Shown piece by piece: positions 1-6,933 of a stretch of 25,653 bases of DNA. The stretch lies in assembly GCA_031292015.1 (NCBI GenBank), contig JARLHY010000045.1:1-25653 (forward strand). The letters run 5' to 3'. The notes beneath the pieces were generated by a model, which was not told the DNA's origin, searched no databases, and worked only from the letters and a program-made list of their open reading frames with translations. The DNA is from Negativicutes bacterium (GTDB taxonomy: Bacteria; Bacillota_C; Negativicutes; Sporomusales_B; JARLHX01). Positions within the stretch are counted from its first letter, which is position 1. The number at the start of each line of letters is the position of its first letter. The translations under genes were made by a program, and so were the position numbers.

Positions 1-1
1 G

Positions 2-46
2 CGGACGGTTCTCGGAATCATCGAAAAAGCCCTTGACGGCGATTAG
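2..46 (+). CDS. C-terminal end of an unidentified protein (partial)
   Basis: Frame 2 is open from the window edge to a TAG at 44-46 and encodes 14 residues (RTVLGIIEKALDGD). A strong terminator hairpin begins about 55 bases downstream, which fits the end of a plus-strand transcript. The stretch is too short to name a family. Another frame stops at 34-36, so the choice of frame rests only on the helix-like composition and the downstream terminator. Confidence 0.35.
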   Translation, partial: RTVLGIIEKALDGD

Positions 47-99
47 CCTGGTCCGCTGCCGGAAAAGGACCAGATGATCCAGGTTTCCCGGAACCTTGT

Positions 100-140
100 A
101 AAGGGGGATTGGCAGATGATTTCTGCCAATCCCCCTTTTT
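100..140 (+). terminator. Rho-independent terminator, 17-bp stem
   Basis: A perfect inverted repeat (100-116 with 122-138, loop of 5) is followed by a T run to 140. It ends the upstream plus-strand gene. On the minus strand it lies just past the small gene at 183-344 and could serve that gene too, although the minus-strand T tract is short. Confidence 0.9.
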
Positions 141-182
141 GGGCGCATCTGCTGAATTTTATTCCCAGGCCATGGCTTACCA

Positions 183-344
183 CTATTTCCGACTGAAGAA
201 GGCTTCGATGGCGGCGAAGTATTCCGAGGGGATCTGGTCGCGGATGTCCGAAAGATGGACAACCCCTGCGGCATCACTGGCCGAAAACACTGGCTCAACC
301 GAGGTGGAGCCGATCCCTGGCGCTGTGTCAAAAGTTTCACTCAT
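183..344 (-). CDS. Small hypothetical protein (53 aa)
   Basis: This is a minus-strand reading frame with a Shine-Dalgarno-like GGGGTGAG about 5 bases before an ATG at 344. A longer in-frame ATG at 437 has no visible ribosome binding site, so the shorter start is preferred. The product is acidic and soluble, with a Ser/Thr/Ala-rich first half and a C-terminal segment that looks helical (EYFAAIEAFFSRK). No family is recognised. The bidirectional hairpin at 100-140 follows its stop. It could be a chance ORF; the ribosome binding site is the main argument for it. Confidence 0.4.
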   Translation of the reverse strand: MSETFDTAPGIGSTSVEPVFSASDAAGVVHLSDIRDQIPSEYFAAIEAFFSRK

Positions 345-707
345 TACTCTCACCCCGCTATTCTTCACTGGTCCTGCATAGTCAGCGTTTTGCGCCGCTG
401 CCGGTTCATTAAGGCGCCTATCTAAAATATCCCCCAAACGCCGGCAAAAAAACCGCCGTCTTTATGCTTATGCCGGCCGGAGATAACGTGTCGCTTTCTT
501 GGGTTTCCCAATCAGCCTCGTTTGGTCACCGATGAAGGTAAGTTCCCTTTGCTGGAGAATAAGATGGTATGAGTCTGGAGGGGGTGAATACCCATCACCG
601 CTAAACGGTCCTGTCAACTTGCCCTTGAAACAGCCGCTCGGCGGCTCAGGGGAGTTCTGTCCGGAAAAACAGGTCAGGAACAGCAGGCGTGGGCTGTCGG
701 CAGCAAG
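345..707 (+). other. Non-coding stretch upstream of the sensor kinase, with several small hairpins
   Basis: No convincing gene is visible here; frames open on either strand are antisense or out-of-frame extensions. The part next to the kinase contains local inverted repeats: GGTGA/TCACC at 583-599, an alternative ACCG/CGGT at 597-609, and AGCCGC/GCGGCT with a TCG loop at 632-646. It may be a structured 5' leader. I could not match it to a known riboswitch class, and no clear promoter was identified. Confidence 0.4.
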
Positions 708-2276
708 GTGTTTCAGGTGCCGTCGCCTCGCCACGCGTGGCTGCATTATGCCGGGGGACTGCTGATGGTGGCTCTGGTCACTGCTTTTTGCTGGTCGATA
801 AAAGATCACGCCGAATTGATCAACATCGGGCTGCTTTATCAGCTGCCGGTGCTGATGAGTGCTTTCTGGTGGGGCCGGTGGCCCTCGTATTTTACGGCCT
901 TGTGCGGCGTCATGGTCTTTGACTTCTTTTTTGTACCGCCGATATTCTCGCTGACTATTCTGGATGACGTGAAATTTCTCTGGAGTTTCGTCTGCTTCTT
1001 GGCGGTGGCTTATGTTTTTGGCGGGCGCACCGAAAGGCTTTGGGCCGATGCCGCCGGGGCGCGCCAGCGCGAGCAAAGCACCCGGGCTCTCTACGAGTTC
1101 AGCCGGGAGATTGCCGCGATCATCGATCTGGACATCATCGCCCAGGTCTTGACCAGACAGGTGGCTGACACCATCGACCGGCGAGTCTTGGTGCTGCTGC
1201 CGGAGCCGGGCGGAAAACTCATGGTCCGGGCTGACAGCGACTCCGGGTCCGACGCGGTAATGCCGGCCGATACAGGACACGGGCCTCTGCCGCCGGGGCT
1301 CGATTTCGACAAGACAACCTGGGTTTTTGACCACGGGCAGGTGGCCGGTCACTCCACCAGGCAGTGGCCGCAGGACCGATTCCTCTATGCGCCTTTGGGT
1401 CATCACAGCAACATTGTAGGCGTGCTGGCCATTGATATGGCTGACAAGCTGATTCCGCCGGCTGAGCGGCGGCTGATCGACGCCTGGGTCGCTTTGGCCG
1501 CCATCGCCATCGAACGGGTAAACCTGACCGAAAAAGCCCGGGAGGCGGCGCTGCTCCTTGAGTCGGACCGCCTGCGGACAGCGCTGTTTAATTCCATATC
1601 GCACGAGCTTCGCACCCCGCTTTCTTCGATCATTGGGTCGGTTTCCACCTTGGTGGAATCGGATGAAGTTTATTCCCGGGAGGCGCGAAAGGAACTGCTG
1701 GCAACGATGAAGGACGGTGCCGCCCGAATGGAGCGGGTCGTCACCAATCTTCTGGATTCGGCCCGGCTGGAGAGCGGCATGGCCCGGCTGAAGCTGGACT
1801 GGTGCGACGCCGAGGACGTTGTCGGCGCGGCCCTGCGACGCCTCGGGGAAAGCCTGAAAAATTACCGGGTGAATGTCGCTGTTATTGCGGAAACGCCGAT
1901 GATGAAAGCCGACTTTGTGCTGCTGGAGCAGGTGCTGGTCAACCTGATCGACAATGCCCTGAAATACTCTCCTCCCGGCAGTGAAATCGCGATTACCGCC
2001 AAGGTGACGGATAACATGGTGCAGTTTTCTGTGATCGATAACGGACTTGGTATTCCCCAGGAGCATCTGGGCCGGGTTTTCGACAAATTTTACCGGGTTC
2101 AGCAGCCTAAGGCTGTAATCGGCACCGGCCTGGGACTTTCCATCTGCAAGGGGATCGTCGAAGCCCACGGCGGGCAGATCTGGGCTGAGGGCAACCCGGG
2201 CGGCGGCACGGTGGCGAGTTTTACCATTCCTGTCGCTGTCCGCGAAGATACTTTACACAGGGAAGCAGGTGGCTGA
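708..2276 (+). CDS. KdpD-like membrane sensor histidine kinase (short form)
   Basis: A 522-residue sensor kinase. Residues about 15-105 form a four-helix DUF4118-type membrane domain like the centre of KdpD (motif DFFFVPP). A GAF-like region spans about 130-270. The HisKA H-box SHELRTPLSS carries the phosphoacceptor His299. The ATPase domain shows N-box (LIDNALKY), G1 (DNGLGIP), F (FDKFYR) and G2 (GTGLGLS) motifs. Full-length KdpD is near 900 residues and begins with a KdpD domain and a universal-stress-like domain; both are absent. The start is a GTG at 708; a GGTCAGGA about 28 bases upstream is too far to be its ribosome binding site. An ATG at 765 is possible but would cut into the first helix. 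The gene overlaps the response regulator by 8 bases. With that gene and kimA downstream, a role in potassium or osmotic sensing is inferred. Confidence 0.9.
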   Translation: MFQVPSPRHAWLHYAGGLLMVALVTAFCWSIKDHAELINIGLLYQLPVLMSAFWWGRWPSYFTALCGVMVFDFFFVPPIFSLTILDDVKFLWSFVCFLAVAYVFGGRTERLWADAAGARQREQSTRALYEFSREIAAIIDLDIIAQVLTRQVADTIDRRVLVLLPEPGGKLMVRADSDSGSDAVMPADTGHGPLPPGLDFDKTTWVFDHGQVAGHSTRQWPQDRFLYAPLGHHSNIVGVLAIDMADKLIPPAERRLIDAWVALAAIAIERVNLTEKAREAALLLESDRLRTALFNSISHELRTPLSSIIGSVSTLVESDEVYSREARKELLATMKDGAARMERVVTNLLDSARLESGMARLKLDWCDAEDVVGAALRRLGESLKNYRVNVAVIAETPMMKADFVLLEQVLVNLIDNALKYSPPGSEIAITAKVTDNMVQFSVIDNGLGIPQEHLGRVFDKFYRVQQPKAVIGTGLGLSICKGIVEAHGGQIWAEGNPGGGTVASFTIPVAVREDTLHREAGG

Positions 2277-2970
2277 ATTGACCGATAAAGGGCCGCATAT
2301 CCTGATTGTTGATGATGAACCTCAGATTCGTAAACTCCTGAAAGTATCGCTGGAGGCCCATGGCTATCAGCTTTATGAGGCGACGACCGGACAGGATGGG
2401 ATTAATCTGGCGGCGATGCACCGGCCGGAGCTGGCGATCGTCGACCTGGGATTGCCTGATATGGACGGCAGGGATGTTGTCCTTCGTATCCGGGAGTGGT
2501 CGCAGATGCCGATTATCGTCCTTACCGTGCGAGACCAGGAGCAGGGCAAGATTGAGACTCTGGATGCCGGAGCCGACGATTACCTGACCAAGCCTTTCAG
2601 TGTCGGCGAATTGATGGCCAGAATGAGAGTGGCTTTGCGGCGGGCCGTGACCCAGGAAAGCGAACCCATTGTAACCATCGGCGATCTGGTCATTGATTTG
2701 ACGCGGCGCAGCGTCACTGTCCGCAAGCAGGAAGTGCGATTGACTCCAACCGAATACGAGATCCTTAAAATTCTGGCGCGTTATCCCGGCCGGGTAATAA
2801 CCCACAACCAGCTGCTGAAATCGGTCTGGGGTAACGCCGCCAGCGACGACACCCACTATATCCGGATCTATATCGGCCAACTGCGGCGCAAGATCGAGCA
2901 GGACCCCGCCCAGCCGCAGTACATTATCACCGAGTCCGGCGTCGGCTACAGGCTGAACTGTCTCTCCTGA
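2269..2970 (+). CDS. KdpE-like OmpR/PhoB-family response regulator
   Basis: A 233-residue regulator with an N-terminal receiver domain: acidic pair D15/D16, phosphoacceptor D59 (AIVDLGLPDMDG), conserved T86 and K108 (TKPF). The C-terminal winged helix of OmpR type runs from about residue 130 to 230 (LTPTEYEILKILARYPGRV, then YIRIYIGQLRRKIE). It starts at a GTG overlapping the kinase stop, so the two genes are translationally coupled. This is the expected partner of the upstream kinase. The nearest plausible target is the 11-bp-phased TTTAC repeat upstream of kimA, since OmpR-family regulators bind tandem direct repeats one helical turn apart. KdpE is the closest family by recall; a generic OmpR-family regulator is the alternative. 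Confidence 0.93.
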   Translation: MAELTDKGPHILIVDDEPQIRKLLKVSLEAHGYQLYEATTGQDGINLAAMHRPELAIVDLGLPDMDGRDVVLRIREWSQMPIIVLTVRDQEQGKIETLDAGADDYLTKPFSVGELMARMRVALRRAVTQESEPIVTIGDLVIDLTRRSVTVRKQEVRLTPTEYEILKILARYPGRVITHNQLLKSVWGNAASDDTHYIRIYIGQLRRKIEQDPAQPQYIITESGVGYRLNCLS

Positions 2971-3032
2971 ACTTCGCCCCGGGTTTTCGGCGCATGTGCC
3001 ACCTGGTGAAAAATTTGTATGATCAAAGACGT

Positions 3033-3070
3033 AGGCGTCGCTCCTTGACGGGAGTGGCGCCTGCTTTTTT
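3033..3070 (+). terminator. Rho-independent terminator after the two-component genes
   Basis: A 12-bp stem (3033-3044 with 3051-3062, including two G-T pairs) with a TTGACG loop is followed by GC and six T. It separates the kinase/regulator operon from kimA and implies that kimA has its own promoter. Confidence 0.85.
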
Positions 3071-3078
3071 ATGTTTTT

Positions 3079-3137
3079 TTTACGGAATTTTTACGATTTA
3101 TTTACAGAAACAGGGATTCTTTTAACGCCTTTTTTAC
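3079..3137 (+). promoter_or_regulatory. TTTAC direct repeats with 11-bp spacing: candidate response-regulator binding site
   Basis: TTTAC occurs at 3079-3083, 3090-3094 and 3101-3105, exactly 11 bp apart, with a fourth copy at 3133-3137 (32 bp further on). Direct repeats at one helical turn are the hallmark of OmpR/PhoB-type regulators. As I recall it, the E. coli KdpE site has a similar T-rich repeat ending in TTTACA. A weak -10-like TAGAAT lies at 3150-3155. The position between a KdpE-like regulator and kimA makes this a likely operator. Binding itself is inference. Confidence 0.6.
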
Positions 3138-3155
3138 GGTTTGATGGGATAGAAT

Positions 3156-3462
3156 TGAAGTGTGAAATTCCGCTTCTAAGGCGTGATCCTGGCTGGTGAA
3201 GGCTTTTGCGGGAAAACGGCGGCGGCCCGAAAGCCGCAAAAACCGAATATAAAAATAGTGCAAAAGAAGTGGTGTCGTTTCCACTTCTTTCTTAGTATCG
3301 GTCCTGAGCTCTGTTCGTCCGCCCAGACAGTGATGTCGAGGGAGGTTGCCACGTTTTGGCGGTGTCCTATTCTGCAGAAGAGAGATGATGCTTTGGCCTA
3401 GTGCATCCGCGGACAGCCTAAAGAGAAGGTAAAAATGCAATTCTAGGAGTGAAAAACCGCAA
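3156..3462 (+). promoter_or_regulatory. Long (about 300 nt) structured leader of kimA
   Basis: No gene fits this gap. It holds several inverted repeats: TTTTGCGG (3204-3211) with CCGCAAAA (3234-3241); a perfect 10-bp stem 3263-3272 with 3281-3290; and GTCCGC (3317-3322) with GCGGAC (3409-3414), closing an 86-nt domain that contains GCCA/TGGC (3348-3360). A ribosome binding site (TAGGAG, 3444-3449) precedes the kimA ATG. In Bacillus, kimA is controlled by the ydaO c-di-AMP riboswitch. I looked for its conserved segments (GGGGAACC-like, GGGGUGAAUC, CCGACAGCUAAC) and did not find them. This may therefore be a different regulatory RNA or a strongly diverged one. Confidence 0.45.
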
Positions 3463-5307
3463 ATGATGCGCGAAATGAGACGGCTGCTGATCGGCAGGCC
3501 GTTACACAACAAGCGGCTGGCCCATGAAAAACTGCCCAAATGGAAGGCTCTTTCGATTTTCTCCTCAGACGCCCTTTCTTCGGTGGCTTACGGGCCGGAG
3601 GAGATCATGCTGACCCTGGTGGCGGTACCTGGCATTATCGCCTATGGCTACATGGCTCCGGTGGCCCTGTCAATCCTCGGACTTCTGGCCATCGTCGCCC
3701 TGTCCTATGTTCAGGTGGCCAAAGCCAATCCCGGCGGCGGCGGCGCCTACGCTGTGGCGAAAAAAAATCTGGGAGAATACCCAGCCCTCATCGCGGCCGG
3801 CGCGGTATTCGCCGACTACGTTCTGACCGCTGCGGTCAGCGTCTCGGCCGGCACGGCGGCTATTGTCTCCGCTTTTCCGGGTCTGGACGGACATGCGGTT
3901 GCCATCGACCTGGTCGTGCTGTTCTGTCTGCTGATGCTGGTCAACTTGCGCGGAGTGCGTGAATCCTCCAACGCTTTCGTTATTCCCACCTACGCCTTTC
4001 TCTTTGGAATGGTGACCCTCATTGTCACAGGTGTTTATCAGGTTCTGACCGACAGCACTTATATTTTTCCGGCCAACTCGTTGGCCAAGCAGCAGCTTGA
4101 CTGGATGATGCTCTTTGTGGTTTTGCGGGCTTTCGCCAACGGCTGCAGTTCCATGACCGGTGTGGAGGCCATCGCCGACAGCGTGCCGATGTTTAAATCT
4201 CCTGAATCGAGGAATGCTACTGCTACTACCTACTGGATGGCCGGGATTCTTGGTTTTATGTTTGTCGGCATATCCTTTCTGATCATGCACTATCATATCC
4301 TACCGGTGGAGGACGTGACGGCCCTGTCCCAACTGGCTGAAAATGTTTTCGGCCGCAACTTTTTCTATTTTTATATTCAGATAACCACCATGCTGGTGCT
4401 GTACCTGGCTGCCAACACGGCCTACAACGGCCTGCCGGTGCTGATGTCCATCGTCGCCAAGGACGGCTATATGCCGCGTTACCTGGCTACCCGGGGCGAG
4501 CGGCTGACCTTTTCCAACGGAATCATCCTGCTGACCGTGGCGGCGGCGCTGCTGATCACCGTATTCAACGGCAAGACCGATCAGTTGATCTCGTTGTACG
4601 CCATCGGTGTGTTTGTGTCTTTCACCATCGCCCAGACCGGCATGATCGTCCACTGGCGCTCCAACCGGGGTACCGGCTGGGTGCTCAAGGCCTTCCTCAA
4701 CGGCTTGGGGGCCTTTGCCACCGGCCTGGTGGTACTGGTCATCACGATGACGAAATTCCTTTATGGAGCCTGGATTGTGCTGGTGTTTGTCCCGATCATG
4801 GTCTATCTGTTCAAACAGATCAAGGCTCACTACAAAGCCATGGCCGAGCAGCTCCACCTGCCGCTGGAATGTATGGCCGAGGACGGCACGGCGGCACAGG
4901 GAAAGCATATCGTCGTAGTCCCGGTGGCCACACCGACCAAGGTGGTGTACGAGACGCTGAAATATGCGAGGGTGCTCAGCCAGCACATCATCGCCGTCCA
5001 TGTGGCCAGCGACGAAGAGTCGGAAGCCAAGACCAGGGCAAAATGGAACTGCTGGAATCCCGGGGTTGAACTGGTGATTCTGCGGTCTCCCTACCGGCTG
5101 CTGATGAAACCGCTGATCAAATATATCGAAACCCTGGAAAAACGCAAAGGCCCCAACGATTATATAACAGTGATCATTCCCGAATTTGAGACCAAAGAGT
5201 GGTGGCACCGGCTGCTGCACAACCAGACCGGCTGGATCCTGCGGACTTCGCTGATTCTAAAGGATAATGTCATTGTGACCACCGTGCCCTATCATTTGAA
5301 ACAATAA
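3463..5307 (+). CDS. kimA: KimA-type high-affinity potassium importer (APC superfamily)
   Basis: This 614-residue protein aligns from end to end, by recall, with B. subtilis KimA (YdaO, 607 aa). The N-terminus (RRLLIGRPL, then FSSDALSSVAYGPEE), the membrane core of about 12 helices (residues 35-450) and the soluble C-terminal domain (about 460-614, ending LLHNQTG...VPYHLKQ) all correspond. Residues I recall as potassium ligands in KimA are kept: D36, Y43, the ADYVLTAAVSVSAG segment, and CSSMTGVEAI. The family imports K+ coupled to protons and is inhibited by c-di-AMP through the C-terminal domain. The start ATG at 3463 follows TAGGAG; the next codon is also ATG. It is preceded by a putative KdpE-type operator and a long leader, and followed by a small gene probably in the same transcript. 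Older annotations would call it an amino acid permease. Confidence 0.93.
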   Translation: MMREMRRLLIGRPLHNKRLAHEKLPKWKALSIFSSDALSSVAYGPEEIMLTLVAVPGIIAYGYMAPVALSILGLLAIVALSYVQVAKANPGGGGAYAVAKKNLGEYPALIAAGAVFADYVLTAAVSVSAGTAAIVSAFPGLDGHAVAIDLVVLFCLLMLVNLRGVRESSNAFVIPTYAFLFGMVTLIVTGVYQVLTDSTYIFPANSLAKQQLDWMMLFVVLRAFANGCSSMTGVEAIADSVPMFKSPESRNATATTYWMAGILGFMFVGISFLIMHYHILPVEDVTALSQLAENVFGRNFFYFYIQITTMLVLYLAANTAYNGLPVLMSIVAKDGYMPRYLATRGERLTFSNGIILLTVAAALLITVFNGKTDQLISLYAIGVFVSFTIAQTGMIVHWRSNRGTGWVLKAFLNGLGAFATGLVVLVITMTKFLYGAWIVLVFVPIMVYLFKQIKAHYKAMAEQLHLPLECMAEDGTAAQGKHIVVVPVATPTKVVYETLKYARVLSQHIIAVHVASDEESEAKTRAKWNCWNPGVELVILRSPYRLLMKPLIKYIETLEKRKGPNDYITVIIPEFETKEWWHRLLHNQTGWILRTSLILKDNVIVTTVPYHLKQ

Positions 5308-5369
5308 GTCTGTTGCAACGCGGTTTGACGTCGCTGCCGGGGCAGAGCGGCTTGCAAGGAGGCTTGGTT

Positions 5370-5618
5370 ATGGATTCCGACGGCAAAAGAAAGATGGATG
5401 AATTATTCCGGCAGATCTGGACCTTGGAGCAGACCTTTGCCAGAGAACCTTCGGCGGAGTTGGCCGAGACCCTGGTGGTTTGCCTGAACCAGGTCGGTAG
5501 CCGCGGTTATTTCAACCCTGTCCTGGGTGTCAGCTGGACGCCCTTTGGCATGGCGCGGAAGCTGAAGTCGTATCAGGGGTATCTGGATTCAGACCCAAGT
5601 GCCGGCCCGGGCGGCTAA
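5370..5618 (+). CDS. Small hypothetical protein in the kimA transcript (82 aa)
   Basis: The ATG at 5370 has a strong AGGAGG at 5357-5362; an upstream in-frame start at 5313 has none. The product is soluble, with a helical first half (KMDELFRQIWTLEQTF, then SAELAETLVVCLNQVG) and a distinctive second half (GYFNPVLGVSWTPFGMARKL) before a Gly/Pro-rich tail. No family is recognised. It lies 62 bases after kimA and before a terminator, so it is probably cotranscribed with kimA and may be a small modulator or partner of it. That function is a guess from position only. Confidence 0.75.
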   Translation: MDSDGKRKMDELFRQIWTLEQTFAREPSAELAETLVVCLNQVGSRGYFNPVLGVSWTPFGMARKLKSYQGYLDSDPSAGPGG

Positions 5619-5656
5619 AGCCGTCATTTTGCTTGCGCCAATCAAGCTGTTTATCC

Positions 5657-5700
5657 GAAGGACCGTTACGGCAATCGTAACGGTCCTTCAGTTTGTTGTC
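5657..5700 (+). terminator. Terminator hairpin after the kimA operon
   Basis: A perfect 14-bp stem (5657-5670 with 5676-5689, loop GCAAT) is followed by the T-rich but interrupted tract AGTTTGTTGT. It ends the kimA transcript and separates it from the TrmB-regulator operon. Confidence 0.8.
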
Positions 5701-5710
5701 TGATCAGGAA

Positions 5711-5722
5711 AAAAATATTTTT
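5711..5722. promoter_or_regulatory. 12-bp AT palindrome upstream of the TrmB-type regulator
   Basis: AAAAATATTTTT is a perfect palindrome about 85 bases before the regulator start. The same 12 bases (13 with the following A) recur at 12267-12278 upstream of the GntR-type gene. It could be an operator or an UP element; AT-rich palindromes also occur by chance. Confidence 0.3.
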
Positions 5723-5806
5723 ATCCACCGCGGTCTGGTAGTTATTGCCACGACATTATTCTCGGACTACTATATAGGTAACAGCTGTGAAGGCAGGCGA
5801 ACCGCC

Positions 5807-6604
5807 ATGAATGACATCACTTTGAAGTTGGAGCAACTGGGCTTTTCTTCTTACGAGGCCAAGGCCTACTACGCCCTGATCCGGAAATATCCCGCCAACG
5901 GCTATGAAATCAGTAAAATAGGTAAAATTCCTTCAGCGAAGGTGTATGATACGCTGAACCGGCTGAAGATCAAGGGCGCGATTGTTGAGAGCAATACCGA
6001 ACCGGGGCGATATTATCCCGTGCCTTCCGAAACACTGCTGGCCAGGCTCAATCAGGAGTTTTCCGCCATGATCCAGGATCTGGGCATCCAGTTGAAACAG
6101 ACCGAGCCGCTGCCTGATATCGAGCTGACCCTCAACTTTTCCGGCTACGAAACCTTTGTGGAAAAAGCGAACAGGGTCATCGGCGATACCGGCGTCTCGC
6201 TGCTGGTGTCGGTCTGGCCGGAGGAAGCAGCCCTGCTGATGGCAGCGATAGCGGCAGCAGACAAAAGGGGCGTAGCCGTTACTGCCGGCGTGTTTGGCGA
6301 ATGTGCTCTGGACAACGGCTTCTGCGTCAACCTGGAGAACTGCGGCATTTCCTCCCAGGCTCGGCTTGGGAAACGGCTCAATGTGATCGCCGGCGATTCG
6401 CAGGAAGTGGTAATCTGCGAAATGGATGAAGGCGGGGGAGCCGAAGGGGTCTGGACGACCACCCCCAGCATCGTCCTTGTTGCCAAGGAATACATCAAGC
6501 ATGATATCTGGGGCAGCTATATGGTTGACGCCCTGGGGACCGAAAGGTTTCAGACGCTGTGCCGGGATAACCCGGTACTGGCGCAACTGATAAAACATCG
6601 TTAG
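5807..6604 (+). CDS. TrmB-family transcriptional regulator
   Basis: A 265-residue protein starting at ATG 5807 (MNDITLKLEQLGFSSYEAKA). Residues 1-75 are a TrmB-type winged helix-turn-helix (ALIRKYPANGYEISK, then PSAKVYDTLNRLKIKGAI, then a GRYYPVPSE wing). A coiled or helical linker at about 80-105 leads to a C-terminal effector-like domain (about 110-265) of the type that in TrmB relatives senses a small molecule. An in-frame start at 5693 overlaps the preceding terminator region and is rejected. It is the first gene of a tight operon: the TIGR04076-like gene starts 11 bases after its stop. It probably controls its own operon. The effector cannot be predicted from the sequence. Confidence 0.85.
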   Translation: MNDITLKLEQLGFSSYEAKAYYALIRKYPANGYEISKIGKIPSAKVYDTLNRLKIKGAIVESNTEPGRYYPVPSETLLARLNQEFSAMIQDLGIQLKQTEPLPDIELTLNFSGYETFVEKANRVIGDTGVSLLVSVWPEEAALLMAAIAAADKRGVAVTAGVFGECALDNGFCVNLENCGISSQARLGKRLNVIAGDSQEVVICEMDEGGGAEGVWTTTPSIVLVAKEYIKHDIWGSYMVDALGTERFQTLCRDNPVLAQLIKHR

Positions 6605-6615
6605 GGGGAATGATT

Positions 6616-6900
6616 ATGGCGGATCTGGTTATTACGGCAAAGGAAGTCAAAGGGCGCTGCGCCGCCGGCATCAAGGCCGGCGACAAAATCGTGCTGCGGG
6701 GGGCGAATATTTCGCTGACCGAGAGTGACAAGGTTTGCGGTTTTGCCTTTGCCAATATCTATCCCGTGGTCTTCGCCGCCCGGCTGGGCAACGATCTCAA
6801 AGATCTGGGACTGGTGGAAAGAACGGTTCAGTGCATCGATCCCGGTCCCCCGTATACCGAAGGCGGCACAGTATTCTTTGAAATCAAAGCGCTGGAGTGA
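6616..6900 (+). CDS. TIGR04076-like small conserved protein (94 aa)
   Basis: The product has the pattern I associate with the TIGR04076 family: an N-terminal VITAKEVKGRCAAG segment with a cysteine, GDKIVLRG, a central CGFAFANIYPVVFAARLG, and a C-terminal VQCIDPGPPYTEGGTVFFEI. Its role is unknown. The cysteines and the ferredoxin-like partner suggest a redox or metal context. The ATG at 6616 sits 7 bases after AGGGGG, whereas the ATG at 6610 is too close to that site, so 6616 is chosen. It is the middle gene of the operon with the TrmB-type regulator and the cysteine-rich iron-sulfur protein. Confidence 0.8.
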   Translation: MADLVITAKEVKGRCAAGIKAGDKIVLRGANISLTESDKVCGFAFANIYPVVFAARLGNDLKDLGLVERTVQCIDPGPPYTEGGTVFFEIKALE

Positions 6901-6933
6901 CAGGCGACTTGCGACGCCTGTGGGAGGAAGCCT

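Noticed and set aside
468..2168. Long minus-strand open frame (566 codons) opposite the sensor kinase
   Set aside because: It is rich in R, Q, H and P and lacks any domain pattern; it is a GC-rich shadow of the kinase gene, whose motifs are unambiguous.
3156..3462. ydaO-type c-di-AMP riboswitch upstream of kimA
   Set aside because: Expected from Bacillus, but the conserved segments were not found by eye; kept only as an unclassified leader.
3102..3539. Minus-strand open frame across the kimA leader
   Set aside because: It runs into the kimA coding region on the opposite strand, has no ribosome site and no family features.
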